DNA from: Mnemiopsis leidyi
Taxonomy: Eukaryota; Ctenophora; Tentaculata; Lobata; Bolinopsidae
NCBI GenBank assembly: GCA_000226015.1
Contig: JH154921.1
Span: 102,373-138,571 of the forward strand
Length of the DNA: 36,199 nt
Reading direction: 5' to 3'
In this document: piece after piece, positions 12,035-24,300 of the stretch
Numbering within the stretch: the first letter of the stretch is position 1
How the letters are laid out: each line of letters begins with the position of its first letter
The notes under the pieces: generated by a model
What the model saw: the letters and a program-made list of their open reading frames with translations, nothing else
Databases searched by the model: none
What the model was told of the DNA's origin: nothing
Translations under genes and position numbers: made by a program

Positions 12035-12991
12035 AATGATCTTTATCCTTCATAATTGTAAACCTAGAATCCCTTATAAGAATGCGAGTGCACGGGGAAA
12101 TTCAAACTGTTAGATCTATTAAAATATTTGGGATGATTTGTGTGCACTCCTTTATGGGTTATTTCATTCAAAGCCTGATCCTCGAAGTTTTTCTTGGCTT
12201 CTTATTTATCAATTTTCTTGACTTAAACATTTTCTAACTTGAACTTAATATATAGGTGCTGAAGATGTCTACGATATTACTATGCCTCATTGATGTACAA
12301 AGAAGTGCTGTAATTTGTTAACAGACCTATTTATTGTTTGACTTATTGGGAAATCATCTAATGACTGTCGATACTCGTAAAACTGGAGCTAGAGCTAAAG
12401 TTGGCAGATATGAAATTAAATCATGATGAGGTGTTAATTTAAACACAACATGCACGTGTTAAAGTTTGATTTGAAGAACATTTTTATAATTGTAGGTTTA
12501 TGCCTATTAGATAAAGAAAATTACATGTTATAAAAAAATTTTAGACATAATTGCTTGGAACGCGTGACTTTGATTTCACCAACGTGAGGGTGATGATTAA
12601 TTAATTAAGCATACAATTATATAAATACGGACGTCATTCATAATTCATAAAGATTCTGTTGATTTACGTATCATTCTTTTTATCAATACTGCGTCTCCCA
12701 TCGATGAACCTAGGAATTAAACCCACGCAGTTTCTTCGTTATTGCAATGACAGCTATAATACTTATGTTATAACTTTGATATGATATGACTATAAACTAT
12801 AAGTTATATATAGCTATTTATAGTATTACAACATAGTTTGCAGCAATGCAATCTTTACCCGTAAAATTATTTAACTGAACCAGAAAACTCAGTACTGAAA
12901 ATATCTCTAAAAGTAAAAAAACAGCTGTTAAACTCAACAAGTACATCCCTAAAAACATGTCCCTAATCAACACACCCCAAAATATTCATCA
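12035..12991. other. Intergenic gap between convergent GPCR and metalloproteinase genes
   Basis: AT-rich sequence with no supported exon. It should contain both 3' untranslated regions, because the two genes converge. ATTAATTAATTAAG at about 12596 is the only simple repeat noted. Confidence 0.5.
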
Positions 12992-15135
12992 CTAGTTACC
13001 AATAGGAGTGACAGTCCCTGATCCAGCCCCCATAGCAGCGACAGCACCAGCAATATCATCAGGATGAAGCTGCAGGTTCTCGTCGTACCCTTTGTAGAGA
13101 GCGTACATGACGGCGGCCTCCAGGGAAGTGTCCGCATGTTTGATCCCGAGAATATGCCCCAGTTCGTGGAGAGCCACGTAGAGGAGGTTAATCCCCGCGT
13201 CGGTTCCTCTCGTGTAGTCCTCGTCGTCGTCAAAGTGGAGCTTGCCTTTTAGGGGATAGAAAGCGTGAGCCAGAACTCCGCCCGGCCCATAGAATGGGTA
13301 CCCGTCTCCGTGGTCCCCAATCTCCCATTTTACTTTGATATCCGCGTTTTCCTTGATAGCTACCTCTTCGAAAGACACGTTAGCCACCGCAGCCCACATG
13401 CCGAGCGCCCTCTCGAACTCAGATCGAACGTCACTCAGGGACATGTCGGTTGTGTACTTGAGTGGATCGAACCAGTATTTCAGGTTGCTGCTCGGCCACT
13501 GTCGTCTGGAGAGGGCGTATCTCTTGGCTCTGTTGGGCTTCTCATATTCCATGTCCTTGGCGCCGCACCTCTTTTTCTCCATCACTTTCAAGGTGGCCTC
13601 GTCCGCTTCCCCAGTTTGTGGTAGCCCGTAAAACCGTTGCATCTTCCTCATTGCACCTTTGAGTTTCCTCTCGCTTATCTCGACGTCAGGACCTCTCAGC
13701 TCCTCCTCGGTCTTCTCCATCTCTGCCTCCACAAATCCAAATCGAATGAGATAGCCGATAGCGGTTTGAGACAGCTCAGGTCTAGATAGAATATCTTTAG
13801 CTCGAATTCTCACTCTCTTTGGGAGTGGCCCTGATCGGCCTTTTCCCCTGTCGCCACGGAGAGACCTCCCCCAGGATCCTAGAGCCAGCGCTGCTTCTGC
13901 CTCGTCTGAAGTTAACAGTATGAGGTTGCTCTATATGAAGAGATATATCGGGGAAGCGATAATTTGATTTGAAAATTTAGGTTGGAAAATTAACTTGAAT
14001 TGAACATTTTTGCCTTAAATTCCAGCTTGTCAAATCATGAACAAGATTTTTAAATCAAGAGAAACCGTCCATACTTAAGTACACCGAATTCTTGAGCCGA
14101 AGTCCTGAATTCAAGCCCTGCATTACTCAATGTTATACTCCGTAGCTATTAATGCTGATAGTTTAGATTTGGAGAAACTTACTAACTTTCCATGAAACTG
14201 TTTCTCATGTCCACAAATTATTACCTTCTGTCATACCAATATATAAACTACTAAACTAACCTGATTTTATAGTGATTGACAGGCTGCTTTGGCAGCCAGG
14301 AATGGACATCTAAATTCTTTAGGAGGGGTTAGAAACTTAGCAGCCATCATGTGAAGGCGATCAGTTATTGGCCAATGCGAAACCAGAAGTGACCATCCAA
14401 TTGCAAGCAAAGCTGTCACGAGATAAAAATATTTCCGACTCCTCCCAGATAAATCTGCAGGCCTCCATATACAGATGCAAAGGCATCAAGCAATGAGTCA
14501 ACAATTATAAATATAGTCGTTGACTATGGAATTAGATCTGTATATTTACAGATCTAACTCTCTTGTTACAAAACCAGTCTTCTTAATCCTGATGCCTTTG
14601 ATCTTACAGACCACATTGACGGGCTGTCAGGCTCAGCCTGGAACTTTCTCTGTCTGGGATCATCGGTTGTTTTTACTATGTGATTGTCTGCTGTTATATA
14701 ACAGCATTAAAGTCTTTCCTGCAACATTATATAGATGTTAGCAGAAACTGTAAAGACCAATCGCCTGTGAAGGTCGAAATAAACAAACTTTAACCGGAAA
14801 GCTGTTAACCAATGATGTATTTGTAGTCACAACTACCTGATATGTCTCTGACAGCTGCTGTATAAATACAAAAATACAGCAGCAATCTTTGGTATTGCAA
14901 CTTAAATTTTCCTAACCTAAATTGGCAAATTTCAGTAAAGTAATTGTTAAATTTCAGTAAAGTAATTGTTAAGCTAACCTGTGAAGCTAACTCCGTCCAC
15001 ATCGATGTTGACTGAACTGACTACAGTCCCAACTCTGTCGACTACTGCAGCCTCAGCTATGTTGACTACAGCCTCAGTTCTGTGCAGACATGAGATTCCC
15101 AAAAGCGTTAGAAACAAAGACAGTGTTAATCTCAT
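12992..15135 (-). CDS. Secreted matrix metalloproteinase without hemopexin domain
   Basis: This is a zinc endopeptidase of the matrixin family (M10A), predicted to be secreted as a zymogen and to cut matrix or other extracellular proteins. Exon 1 (15135-14979) starts at an ATG opening a clear signal peptide (LTLSLFLTLLGISCL). It splices in phase to exon 2 (13905-12992), giving 356 residues. A peptidoglycan-binding-like prodomain ends in RFYGLPQTGEAD and a cysteine switch KRCGAKD (Cys about 166); the family motif is PRCGxPD, so both prolines are missing. RAKR (about 178-181) is a furin-type activation site. The catalytic domain has the structural-zinc and calcium region DHGDGYPFYGPGG and LHFDDDE, the zinc motif HELGHILGIKH (His299, Glu300, His303, His309) and Met-turn AVMY (Met319). 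The protein stops about 35 residues later, so there is no hinge or hemopexin domain, as in MMP-7 and MMP-26 type minimal enzymes. The N-terminal region before the prodomain is longer than usual and Arg/Gly-rich. Confidence 0.93.
13906..14978 (-). other. Metalloproteinase intron 1 and its contents
   Basis: A 1,073-bp intron with donor GTTAGC and acceptor TTAACTTCAG. It holds a short element (about 14390-14456) resembling 20675-20750 and a 22-bp tandem duplication TTTCAGTAAAGTAATTGTTA at about 14932-14972, just inside the donor. The frame at 14520-14741 shows nothing protein-like. Confidence 0.6.
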
Positions 15136-16480
15136 ACTGTCCCTGGAAATATTGGTGATGAAATAAATCTAACCAGATCTTTGTATTTACTCCTGATTCG
15201 CACGAGTGTGGAAAAGGGAATAGAGAAGAAGGATATAGGCATGCTATTAGTAATTAGTGGCGTGGCATCATAACTGTGATGAAGCACAATATCATGTTAG
15301 GAAATGCGAGTTTTCCGGTTAAAACACAGTTTGCTGTCAAAAAAGTAAATAGGGTTGAAAAAGGAAAAGTGTGCAATATGCAAACACAAAGGTTATGTGG
15401 CATCAATCACTGAAACTTTACCAACTTAGAACCTCAAATTTGAAGTTTTCATACATGGCATTGAACCATCTTATATTTTACACTACCAGAGCATATATAT
15501 TTAATAAAATTATTTATATATTGAACTAGGTGATCAGGGACAGCATAGACATGTTATTTTGCTTCATTAGACGCGAGCAGCCTTCAAGAAACAAGACCGA
15601 ATATCAATTGATCATTTTTAAAGATATTAGAAAACTCTAATAAAAAAATGAGGTGATACTATAAGTCCACCAATTGGCTCATTGGATGCACTATTGAAAA
15701 AGAAATATTATTATTTCAAATATTATTATTTCAATTGATATGGCATATGGACTGGAATGAGGTTTAATGACACTTCAAAAAGTAATCTCTCATTGATTAA
15801 GTCGATAGCAGCCGTCACATCCCTTCCTTCTTATTGGGGCACTGTCTCAATAAGCTATAAAATATAAAGTAGATGTAAAGGAGATATAAAGTAGATAAAA
15901 AGTAGATATAAAGTAGATATAAAGGCTAATCCTATCCATCTAGATTCAAGCGACTATTGTTTAAGGAAATGGCAGGGCTTAAGTCTTGCATAGGGTAAAT
16001 GGGTCGAACCAAATTGAAAAAAACTGTTGGGTAAAACCAAATATAAAAAAAACATTTTGTCATGCATTATTTTATCTTCAATGATTTGATTATGAGGTTG
16101 CACTGAGAATTTCGCTGCTGATTATTGTTCCGGTTATGAATTAAATCTGCCGTTACGTTGAGACCTCTTCCGTGCATGGTAAGATATTTTAAAACCCGAA
16201 GCTAGTTTATTCCATGTCCAGGAATGAATTATCAATTATTCAATTAAAGCTTGAATCTGATCAAATTCGCTGGAATCTAATTATAATCAGTGAAATCTAG
16301 CAAACTTCGAGGCTAGATAACAAATTTTCCAGTAATTGAGTGATAAACAAACTGGGTTAGTTCTCATAAAATGATATGCGGTTTTTGGGATGAAATATTT
16401 TGCCTGCAGTAACATGAACACCACGTAAAACAGACATATCACGTATTGGCCATGCTAGACACAAACTCTTAGTTAATGAT
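15136..16480. other. Intergenic, no gene recognised
   Basis: This should include the metalloproteinase promoter at its left end, but no clear core element was seen. Short AGATATAAAGTAGAT repeats occur at about 15862-15925. No exon chain could be supported. Confidence 0.5.
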
Positions 16481-16489
16481 CATTATAAC

Positions 16490-16640
16490 GCTGACCAGCG
16501 CGTCCGGGGAAAAAACTCCCGCCCCCTATGCCAGGGCCCAACAAAGCACCCCTTTGACAAGGCCAAGGATGGGCTGAAGGCCCCGACATCGGAGGAGTGG
16601 GCCCCCAACGACTCGGCCGATCAAGCGCACGCCGGGAAAA
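16490..16640. repeat. GC-rich island, probable mobile-element fragment
   Basis: About 150 bp of markedly GC-rich sequence in an AT-rich surround. Its part TATGCCAGGGCCCAACAAAG matches the word CTAGGCAGGGCCCAACTAGG at about 31635-31655, and both are followed or preceded by TTTTCCCCGG-like and ATGATCATT words. It is probably a fragment of a dispersed element; no domain was recognised. Confidence 0.45.
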
Positions 16641-16895
16641 AATGTTTTCGACGAAAATTGAAAATTGACCATTTGACCAGCGCTATTATACACGATTACG
16701 TAAAACTCAAAACACGGCTATCTAGAACACCACTTTCCTGATCAGTTTGAAACTTGAAAATTTGCAGTTTTTTTTCTTTAGTATGTACATAGGTGATCCT
16801 GAAAATTTCAAGTCCCTATCTATTAAGGTGCGTCCAAAGTAAGGTCTAAAAAAACACAATTTTTCAATTAAATTCGTCTGATCCATATATTGGGG

Positions 16896-17056
16896 TAGTG
16901 GCAACCACGCCAGAAAAGACACTTAACCCGAAATTTTTTACCCTCGAGACTATTCTCAATCGATCTCTTGTCCAATTTTAGCCCGGATTCTAAAAAAAAG
17001 AAAAAAGTTGCCACCCTCTCATAGTATGACAACATGAAATGTGGTATACGACCCCT
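16896..17056 (+). repeat. Dispersed repeat family B, copy 1
   Basis: It runs from GTGGCAACCACGCCAGAAAAGACACTTAACC to TATGACAACATGAAATGTGGTATA and is clearly alignable, in the same orientation, with 33451-33592. It lies just before a copy of dispersed family A. No coding capacity is apparent. Confidence 0.75.
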
Positions 17057-17111
17057 GACGACGCTTTTTTGCAAACAAATTGGAGCCCAAAGGGTAAGAG
17101 ATAAACTTAAA

Positions 17112-17260
17112 GACTTGAAAAACTCAAAAGCAAGCGACCGAGATGGAGTGAAGCTTAACTGTTAGCCCAGGCTTAATCGGAAAATCATTTTATATTAAAA
17201 GGGATCAACAGCCAAGGGGCTCTCCCCGGTTAAAGGGAGCAACCAATTTATTGGTTTTTT
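17112..17260 (+). repeat. Dispersed repeat family A, copy 1
   Basis: This copy has AAAACTCAAAAGCAAGCGACCGAG at the left, then GGCTTAATCGGAAAATCATTTTAT, CTCTCCCCGGTTAAAGGGAGC and AACCAATTTATTGG. The last two blocks are inverted-repeat-like (CTCCC/GGGAG; CCAAT/ATTGG). Other copies are at 23715-23806, 35803-35952 (inverted) and 36116 onward. Confidence 0.8.
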
Positions 17261-17990
17261 AAAATAAACCAGTGATATATTTGATTATTTCAAGGTTATA
17301 ATCTTTAGAACTTGGATTTAATAAAATATCAACCGATATGACCGATATATTATCACTTGTTTCTCACAGCTGAGGCTGTATTTATATTTAATAAAGTGAA
17401 ACTCGGGTAATAACGATGCGGGGATTGAGGACCCCTGTATATGACCCTTTCTACTTCGTTAATATATTATAATGTTACGCGGTCCCTCTCAATATCAGTC
17501 ACCTCATCTCCTTTTTTAAAATATTTACTTTCAGGTTAAGTTAATTACCAGGTTAAGTTACCAGGACTGTCATTGATTAAAATATTATAATGTTAATTAT
17601 TTAACTAAAATAGTAATAGTAATTTTAGAAATAAGGATGGGAATGATTGCTTAAATTTTTGATAAAATCTATACTTTGGTCTTCCATCCTTTGATGATTT
17701 GTGAAAATAAAATTCTGTTGTTCATTGCATGTCAATTTTATCATTATTCATCGCTCAGGTTTTATACATGGGTTAAAAACACATGAAAATCTGAAAACGT
17801 CCGAAAAACGTCCGAAATCCAAAAATCAAGTCCGTTTCCGTTATCATTCTGCCAAAAATTCTTTATAAAAGTCTTGGCTTCATACACCTCCAGTCCAGTT
17901 TCTAGCCGGGAAAAACATCTTAGCAGCCAGCCATCTTACAGCAGGTAGCAGCACAGTTGGATTGGATAGCCTCGACTCTGTTAGCCGACC
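17261..17990. other. Intergenic, downstream of the peptidase gene
   Basis: AT-rich sequence with no supported gene. A GTGAAACTCGGGTAATAACGATGCGG word at about 17396 resembles inverted termini of DNA transposons, but no partner was found. Confidence 0.4.
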
Positions 17991-18243
17991 TTTTGTCTGT
18001 ATAGAGGCAGTACCTCGTGTTTCTGAAATTTCGTGTCGTTAGTTTATTGTTTTTAGTCTGTATAGAGGCAGTACCTCGTGTTTCTGAAATTTTGTGTCGT
18101 TGGTTTATTGTTTTTTGTCTGTATAGAGGCAGTACCTCGTGTTTCTGAAATTTTGTGTCGTTAGTTTATTGTTTTTTGTCTGTGTAGAGGCAGTACCTCG
18201 TGTTTCTGAAATTTTGTGTCGTTAGTTTATTGTTTTTTGTCTG
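17991..18243. repeat. 61-bp minisatellite, four copies, in the putative 3' UTR
   Basis: Four near-identical units start TCTGTATAGAGGCAGTACCT and end AGTTTATTGTTTTT. On the minus strand each unit supplies one AATAAA hexamer (complements at 18043-18048, 18104-18109, 18165-18170, 18226-18231). They begin about 100 bp past the stop codon of the peptidase gene, so they may act as serial polyadenylation signals. Confidence 0.85.
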
Positions 18244-18328
18244 GTTAGTTTTTTGTCTTGGAATGAAACCATAGTTTTGCTGCACTACATTGATACCTCA
18301 AACAAAAATGGCTGTTATTTTTGCATGT

Positions 18329-21300
18329 TTACCGTGGATTTCCGCAGTAATCAGCGCCATATCTGTCGCTGGCTCCGGCACAAGTATCACATCCGGCATG
18401 TCCGAAACAATACCGGACAGACCCAACATCGCTTCCTCCATTGTTTCCCAGACAGAATGGTACTGGCTGAAATAGAAATGGTTTTAGCGGTACATATATT
18501 TTTCGTGTTGAATTTATTTCACGACTCATTTTTTATTCATTGATGTATAGTCATCAACGTCTCAATAAACTCTACACTAAATTGGTCTGATCATATACGT
18601 GCACTAAGCACTAAAATTTTTAGAAATGCCGGAATACTTCTTAAACTAAGAAACATTGACGAAGTGTTATTGTGCAATTTAGATTGACGAATAATCTTAA
18701 ATCCTATTAAATTCTTCATTATCATAGACAGCAAGATCGACGACGCGAATATTCCAAATTCGGGTTCCTGGTTTCAGAGCGCAATGGGACGTTAAACATG
18801 ACATAAAACAAAAACTCTTTTTCCTTTAGTTTTACTTTTTATCCTTACCTCAACACCACCTGGATTTCGACAGAAGTTGTGATTTCCTAGGGCCAATTCC
18901 ATTGCATCTTTGTTGTTCACAAGAATTCCTGAAAAAAAGTTACTGTTGCAGTCTTCATCTTTAATAATGAATAGACGATGTGGGCCAGGAATAATCACAT
19001 CGTTATAGCTGGATGTCAAAAAAGTGTACGTTCGATGTTCACCATACTGTAAAACCCTCTATATAATCCTGTAAAATCCTGTAAATGATCCTGTAGGACC
19101 TTGATCCTGTAAAACCGTGTAAATAGTCCTGTAAAACCGAGTAAATAATCCTGTTAAACCCTGTGAATGATCCTGTACGACTTTGAAATTGTTCCTGTAA
19201 AACCGTGTAAATGATCCTGTAAAACCGTGTAAATGATCCTGTAAAACCGTGTAAATGATCCTGTAAAACCGTGTAAATGATCCTGTAAAACCGTGTAAAT
19301 GATCCTGTAAAACCGTGTAAATGATCCTGCTAAACCGTGTAAATGATCCTGTAAAATCGTGTAAATGATCCTGTAAAAAATAGTCACCTCTAAGAACGTC
19401 TCGGTTCCAGCTGTCGCACTCAAAACTGACGGGTCCCACTGAGTAGGTATTCTTATCTCCGAGATATCCGGCACCGTTTCCGATCAAAGCAGCCCCTTTT
19501 GTAACCTTGAGGATGGTGGAGTTGCTTAACAAAGTGGGTGTTATTACGTCCTCCTGCCGCAGAATATCGTCCCCCAAAACATTTGTTCAACGTCCAAAGA
19601 TTTTGCCCCAGCGACCAAAACCCAGTCCTTAACCCTTACCCTAACCCTAACCCTACCGAAGTTGTCAGTTTTGGAGCGGGACGTCACTTGGACAAAATCT
19701 TTGGCCCTCTAGGTTACAAAGTTTTGGGGAAGGATGCTCCTGGGCAATTAGACGTCGGCTACCACACATATAAAGAGTCAAGTCAACTGTGTCGATTTTA
19801 TGATTGAAATATATTTTTATATGGGCCTTGGAAAGTGCCCGGGAGTGCTTTTTAAAAGGAGTTTCTATCCAGCGCTATAACTGTGCAAAAAAGTATTTCG
19901 TTTTGTCGCAGTAATACCCGACCCATTTTACGTAAGAACGTTCGAAGGATATCATTATCACATCGTTTTCTAGCTATAAAATTGTCGTTTGATCATATGA
20001 AAAAGTTTAAAAGTAAACGAAAACAAATTTCCCTAGGGTCAAGGGACATACATAATGTTTCTCGGATATAAATCACTATACATTGAACCAATGGAATGAT
20101 TGCTTTTCCCTCAAAAACTCGTTTTCTTTTGAAATAATTGCCCCGCAGTGTACTTTGAATGCGTGTTAAGTGCTTTTCGGGAAAGTAAAAAAAAACTACT
20201 GAACTAAAAGTTAAATAAGGTATACACAACGTTTAAATAAAAACAAATAAAAGTTTTAATTAATTACTTAATTAATTAATTAATTAATTACTCTCATAGT
20301 AATACCTTTACGCATTCCGGAATAAGCCGACCGTCCTTTATGTCATTTGTAAAGATGTTTTGAATGAGACACTTTGATGGGGAACCCGCAAGGACGTAGC
20401 CAGGATTACACTGAATCTGTGGTTAGGGTAGTTTTAGTTTTTGCAAATAAATATTCGCAGAATCTGTAGATCTGAAAAGTAGCAAGTATTTCAATTAATT
20501 GGTACATGGCGATTAGGAATTACCCATTTTTTGTGCGTGAAATTGGCATTCAATAGGACATATGTCATCTGAAACCCTAATTCAAAACAATTATGAATGG
20601 ACGTCAGCATTTTTGAGGGGGGGGGGGGATGAGTTGAAAATTTATTCATCACATTAAAGGGATTGACCAATAGACAGACATGCACAACCAATCAGTTTCA
20701 AGAAACGCTGTCACGTGATAGAGAAAGTTGCCGCCTCCTCCCCCCCCTTAGTTCCCACGTCTTTAACTTACATTGAGCGGTTCTCCCGCCTGCATAATGT
20801 TGTTGTTTGTCGCCCTGCCTGAACACAGGAACATCGGTAAATAAATCGTAAACGAAGATTTGCATAAGAAATCAGTGATATAACTTTTAATTATGCTAAA
20901 TTACACTATGTTACAGTTATATGAGCATTCATTCTTCCTGTCATCATATCGACGAATTATTAAATATATCTTTTAATGATGTTATCAATTTACAAAGTTT
21001 ATAAGTAAATAGAAAGAGCTGGGGCCTTGAAATATTTAAACTGAAGGCTAATTCCGAAAGCACGTAAGTATGGATCATGTGTATATCAATATAAATGTAG
21101 GTTTGTTACCGTTCGGGATGTCGGGTCTCAGACAAGACCCCATTTGTTCACCAGTGTCTTCAACTTTAGGTTTAGGAGGAGCTCTGAAGAGGAATGTGTA
21201 AGTTTAGAGAAACAGAAACCTTGACGAAAAAAATTCATACTTGCCTGAAGATGATTTAAAAAATCGTAATTTCAACTTTTTACAACTTTTTCAACTTTTT

Positions 21301-24300
21301 TTCATAACATCGTTACCTTTAAAATATCTGAGCTAAAGTGAGCACAGGTAAAAGGGTCATAGGGTTTGGTGAGACTGAGTAGGGCTATTGGCGCCAACGG
21401 ATCCATTCCATTGGACTTATCGCCATTGGCGACAATGGAACATCCATTTGTTCCATTGAGTGGATCCATTGGCCCCACTCGCCAAACTATATGACCATTT
21501 TGCTGGATTATCAAAACATTTCAAAACTTATATAGATTGGTTCCACTTGTTACTACTTAATGAATTTATTTAATGTATTTACTTAATGTACTTACCCACA
21601 CATATTACAGGATGCTGCACAAAATCGTTTAAAATTTTTTTCACAATTGTCTTTAGTGAGGACACCACTGGCGTTCAATTGGGGACACCTGAGAATTGAT
21701 CATCTTTGTTAGTTGCTTAATAGTTATACTTGTCTCGATAAATTTGATACAGCGCCCGCAGCCCATATATCTGAGTCTACTTTTTAACTTATCTGAAAAA
21801 TTTCGAGCCATGCAGAATGCAGGTCACCAGAAAATCAGTTTTATAGTTCAATCTAAGTTTTAGTAACGGTTTCATACGTTTAACAACATCTTGAAATAGA
21901 AATATTTTATAAGTGAGAAGAATAAGGAACTTACGCCGGGTTAGCATCAGAGCAGCGCTTCTCAAGATCTTCCACTTCTTCCATTACCACCTCAGCTCGC
22001 TTAGCGTAGTAAGCTTCCAGATCTTCATCAGTTACACCCCTCTGAACAATAAAGTTTTGTTATTCTTAAGGTAAGAGGGCCGTTAGCTTTGATGGAATGT
22101 TACATAAAGGTTTATTATACAAAGGTTTATGGAGAAAATTGCACTAAAGATTGGACTGCATGGAGCCACGGAAATCTTGAGTTTTTACCTTTCGTTCAAC
22201 ATACCCCAAACCACGAGTATATATATTATATTACATTGTTATATTACATTTCCTTGTGTTTCGAATTTGATAACACAGTATTTTTCAATCGATGTTAATC
22301 GCAAGCTAGTCTTTATAAGACCAACAAGGCGGAAAAACCACCACCACTACCTCTCACCCGTAGTACCTCTCACCCGATAACAAAAGAAATGTAAAAGGTG
22401 CAATAAAGATTGAATCTATTCACAGCAATTTCTGGGTTATGTTCCAGTTCATTTACTCAGTCTACGTTTTTAATGTAGCCACTCATACTCGCTAGAGAAA
22501 TGTTAAATGTTTAAGCATGTTAAATGCAGAGTTGAATCTCCGAAATACTCTCAACCTGATATTTTACAACCGGAAATTATAATACACACATCACAAACCA
22601 TCTTTACCATCAAACCATCAATACCAATCATTAGAAAATAGCTAATTTCACCTTGGCGAGCATTCTCCTTAGTTTTCCAGGAACATTTTTTAGGTTGGCT
22701 CTCTTCTTCTTTCTCTCTTCCTCCTCCTCGTCCCTCTTCTCTCTTTCCCCGGGGATCCTGACCTCTCTCTTTTCGAACTCTATAAATTCATCGTCTTCAT
22801 CAGACAGTTCGCGTTCCTCGATGTCCTCACTGTCTTCCTCCATGGCAACATTGTCCTCTCTTTCCTCTAACTCAACTCTCTGAAAGTAACCGAGTCATTT
22901 AAGTGCGGTACATATAAGTGCAATACTTGCAGAACGTAAAAATATTCGATAACGTTTTTTTAAGTATTGTAAAGTGTAAACTTTTATAAACGGTTACTCA
23001 ATCAGTTTAACCTCCATACTCTAATACAAAATACTCTAATACAAAATTGAAAAGTAGCACATGGTTCAACAGTCGAGCACTCCGAGCAGGTAAGCAACTA
23101 ACCGAGATTGAAGTAGCACATTGCTGGATAGACGAGCAGGTATGGATAGCTCCACAGAGATAGGGCTTGTCAGGGGGACATCCATTAGATCCTACTGCCT
23201 TGTTAGATCGGACCGCAGTCACGACGACCTGCGAAGAGGGAAGTCTAAAACAGGAGGAAAAAGACATTAAAAGAAATTCGAATAAAACGCTATCGTTCAA
23301 GCGTTTGTCGTTATTTTTGTGGCATTTGCCGATACAAAACTTTGTGGTCAGAACTTGTCGCAAGGAATAACTACAATTAAAATCAGAACTTGTCGCAAGG
23401 AATAACTACAATTAAAATAAGAACTTGTCGCAAGGAATAACTACAATTAAAATCAGAACTTGTCGCAAGGAATAACTACAATTAAAATCAGAACTTGTCG
23501 CAAGGAATAACTACAATTAAAATCAGAACTTTAATCAAAATTTCTCCAAAATTAAGGACATCACTTACCGCCATGTCTTGTTCAATCCCGCAGGAGTTGG
23601 TTCCACGTCTAATCCAGAAGTGTCCGTTAATTCCCCAGTTGTGTCCATGACTGTTCCTCACCTGTGGTGACAATGGTCATAAAACATTGAAACCGGACAG
23701 AGTGAACTATGATATTAATTGTTTCCCCGGGCTCAATCGGAATATCACTTTATTTTGAGGTGGAAAAGCCAAAAGACTCTCCCCGGTCAAAGGGAGCAAC
23801 CAATCTTATCCTCCTCCTTACAAAATAAGCAGTTGGAGTGTATCCGACGATGAGTACCGCATGGTCACATCCGCCCGCAACCTCGGGATAGTTGACAATT
23901 CCACCTGAAATACGTAATGGGTTAGTAGGTTATAAAAGTCTTATTATAAAGACAATGTAAAAGCCGGTTATCTGTATTACCCCAACTTCTATCTTGGTAT
24001 ACGTTTATTGGACGTTTATTGGACGTATACTGGCCTTATAGTGGCCGTAAAGAGGCTTTATAGTGGCTCCATACAGGCGGTAACTGACCTACAAATTTGC
24101 CGGAGAGGGCTATGAAAGTTAAGTACAATTGTGGGGTAGTGGTATATAGTGCTATATAATTCATATGGACATCTATGGGTGAGCAAATGTCAGCTGGAGG
24201 GGGCATCTCCTTGTTCTACTTACCATTAATTCCTCCTGGTTCTACTTACCAGAGTAGCCGCTCATATCACAGGTTTCCCCTGCTCCTGGTTCTACTTATC

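Larger units (their letters stand above)
18389..19490 (-). other. Kringle-like domain (exons 17-19) lacking its first Cys
   Basis: Landmarks in order: GNGAGYLGDKNTYSVG (family G-x-G-x-x-Y-x-G), FECDSWN (family CQxW; Cys622), GNHNFCRNPGG (family NYCRNPD; Cys651), PVPFC (family PWC; Cys663), VRYC (Cys678) and a final Cys684. The first kringle Cys, expected about eight residues before the Tyr, is Ala598, so its usual partner (Cys684) has no mate. After the domain come two more Cys (687, 699) and the stop at 18329, directly in a possible GTAAAC donor. Confidence 0.72.

Noticed and set aside
13064..13662. Several open frames on the plus strand and a second minus-strand frame at 12967-13233
   Set aside because: They are shadows of the metalloproteinase exon, which has the full matrixin motif set in its own frame.
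16722..17074. Two minus-strand frames of about 66 codons
   Set aside because: They overlap the dispersed family B repeat and show no conserved protein features.
19059..19577. Minus-strand 172-codon frame with a 22-residue repeat
   Set aside because: Only its first part is real exon 17; the rest is the intronic 22-bp minisatellite read in frame.
19628..19658. A chromosome end
   Set aside because: Only about four telomere-like units, inside an intron of a gene that continues on both sides.
22653..22883. Ser-rich plus-strand frame
   Set aside because: Antisense of the Glu/Lys/Arg-rich exon 11 of the peptidase gene.
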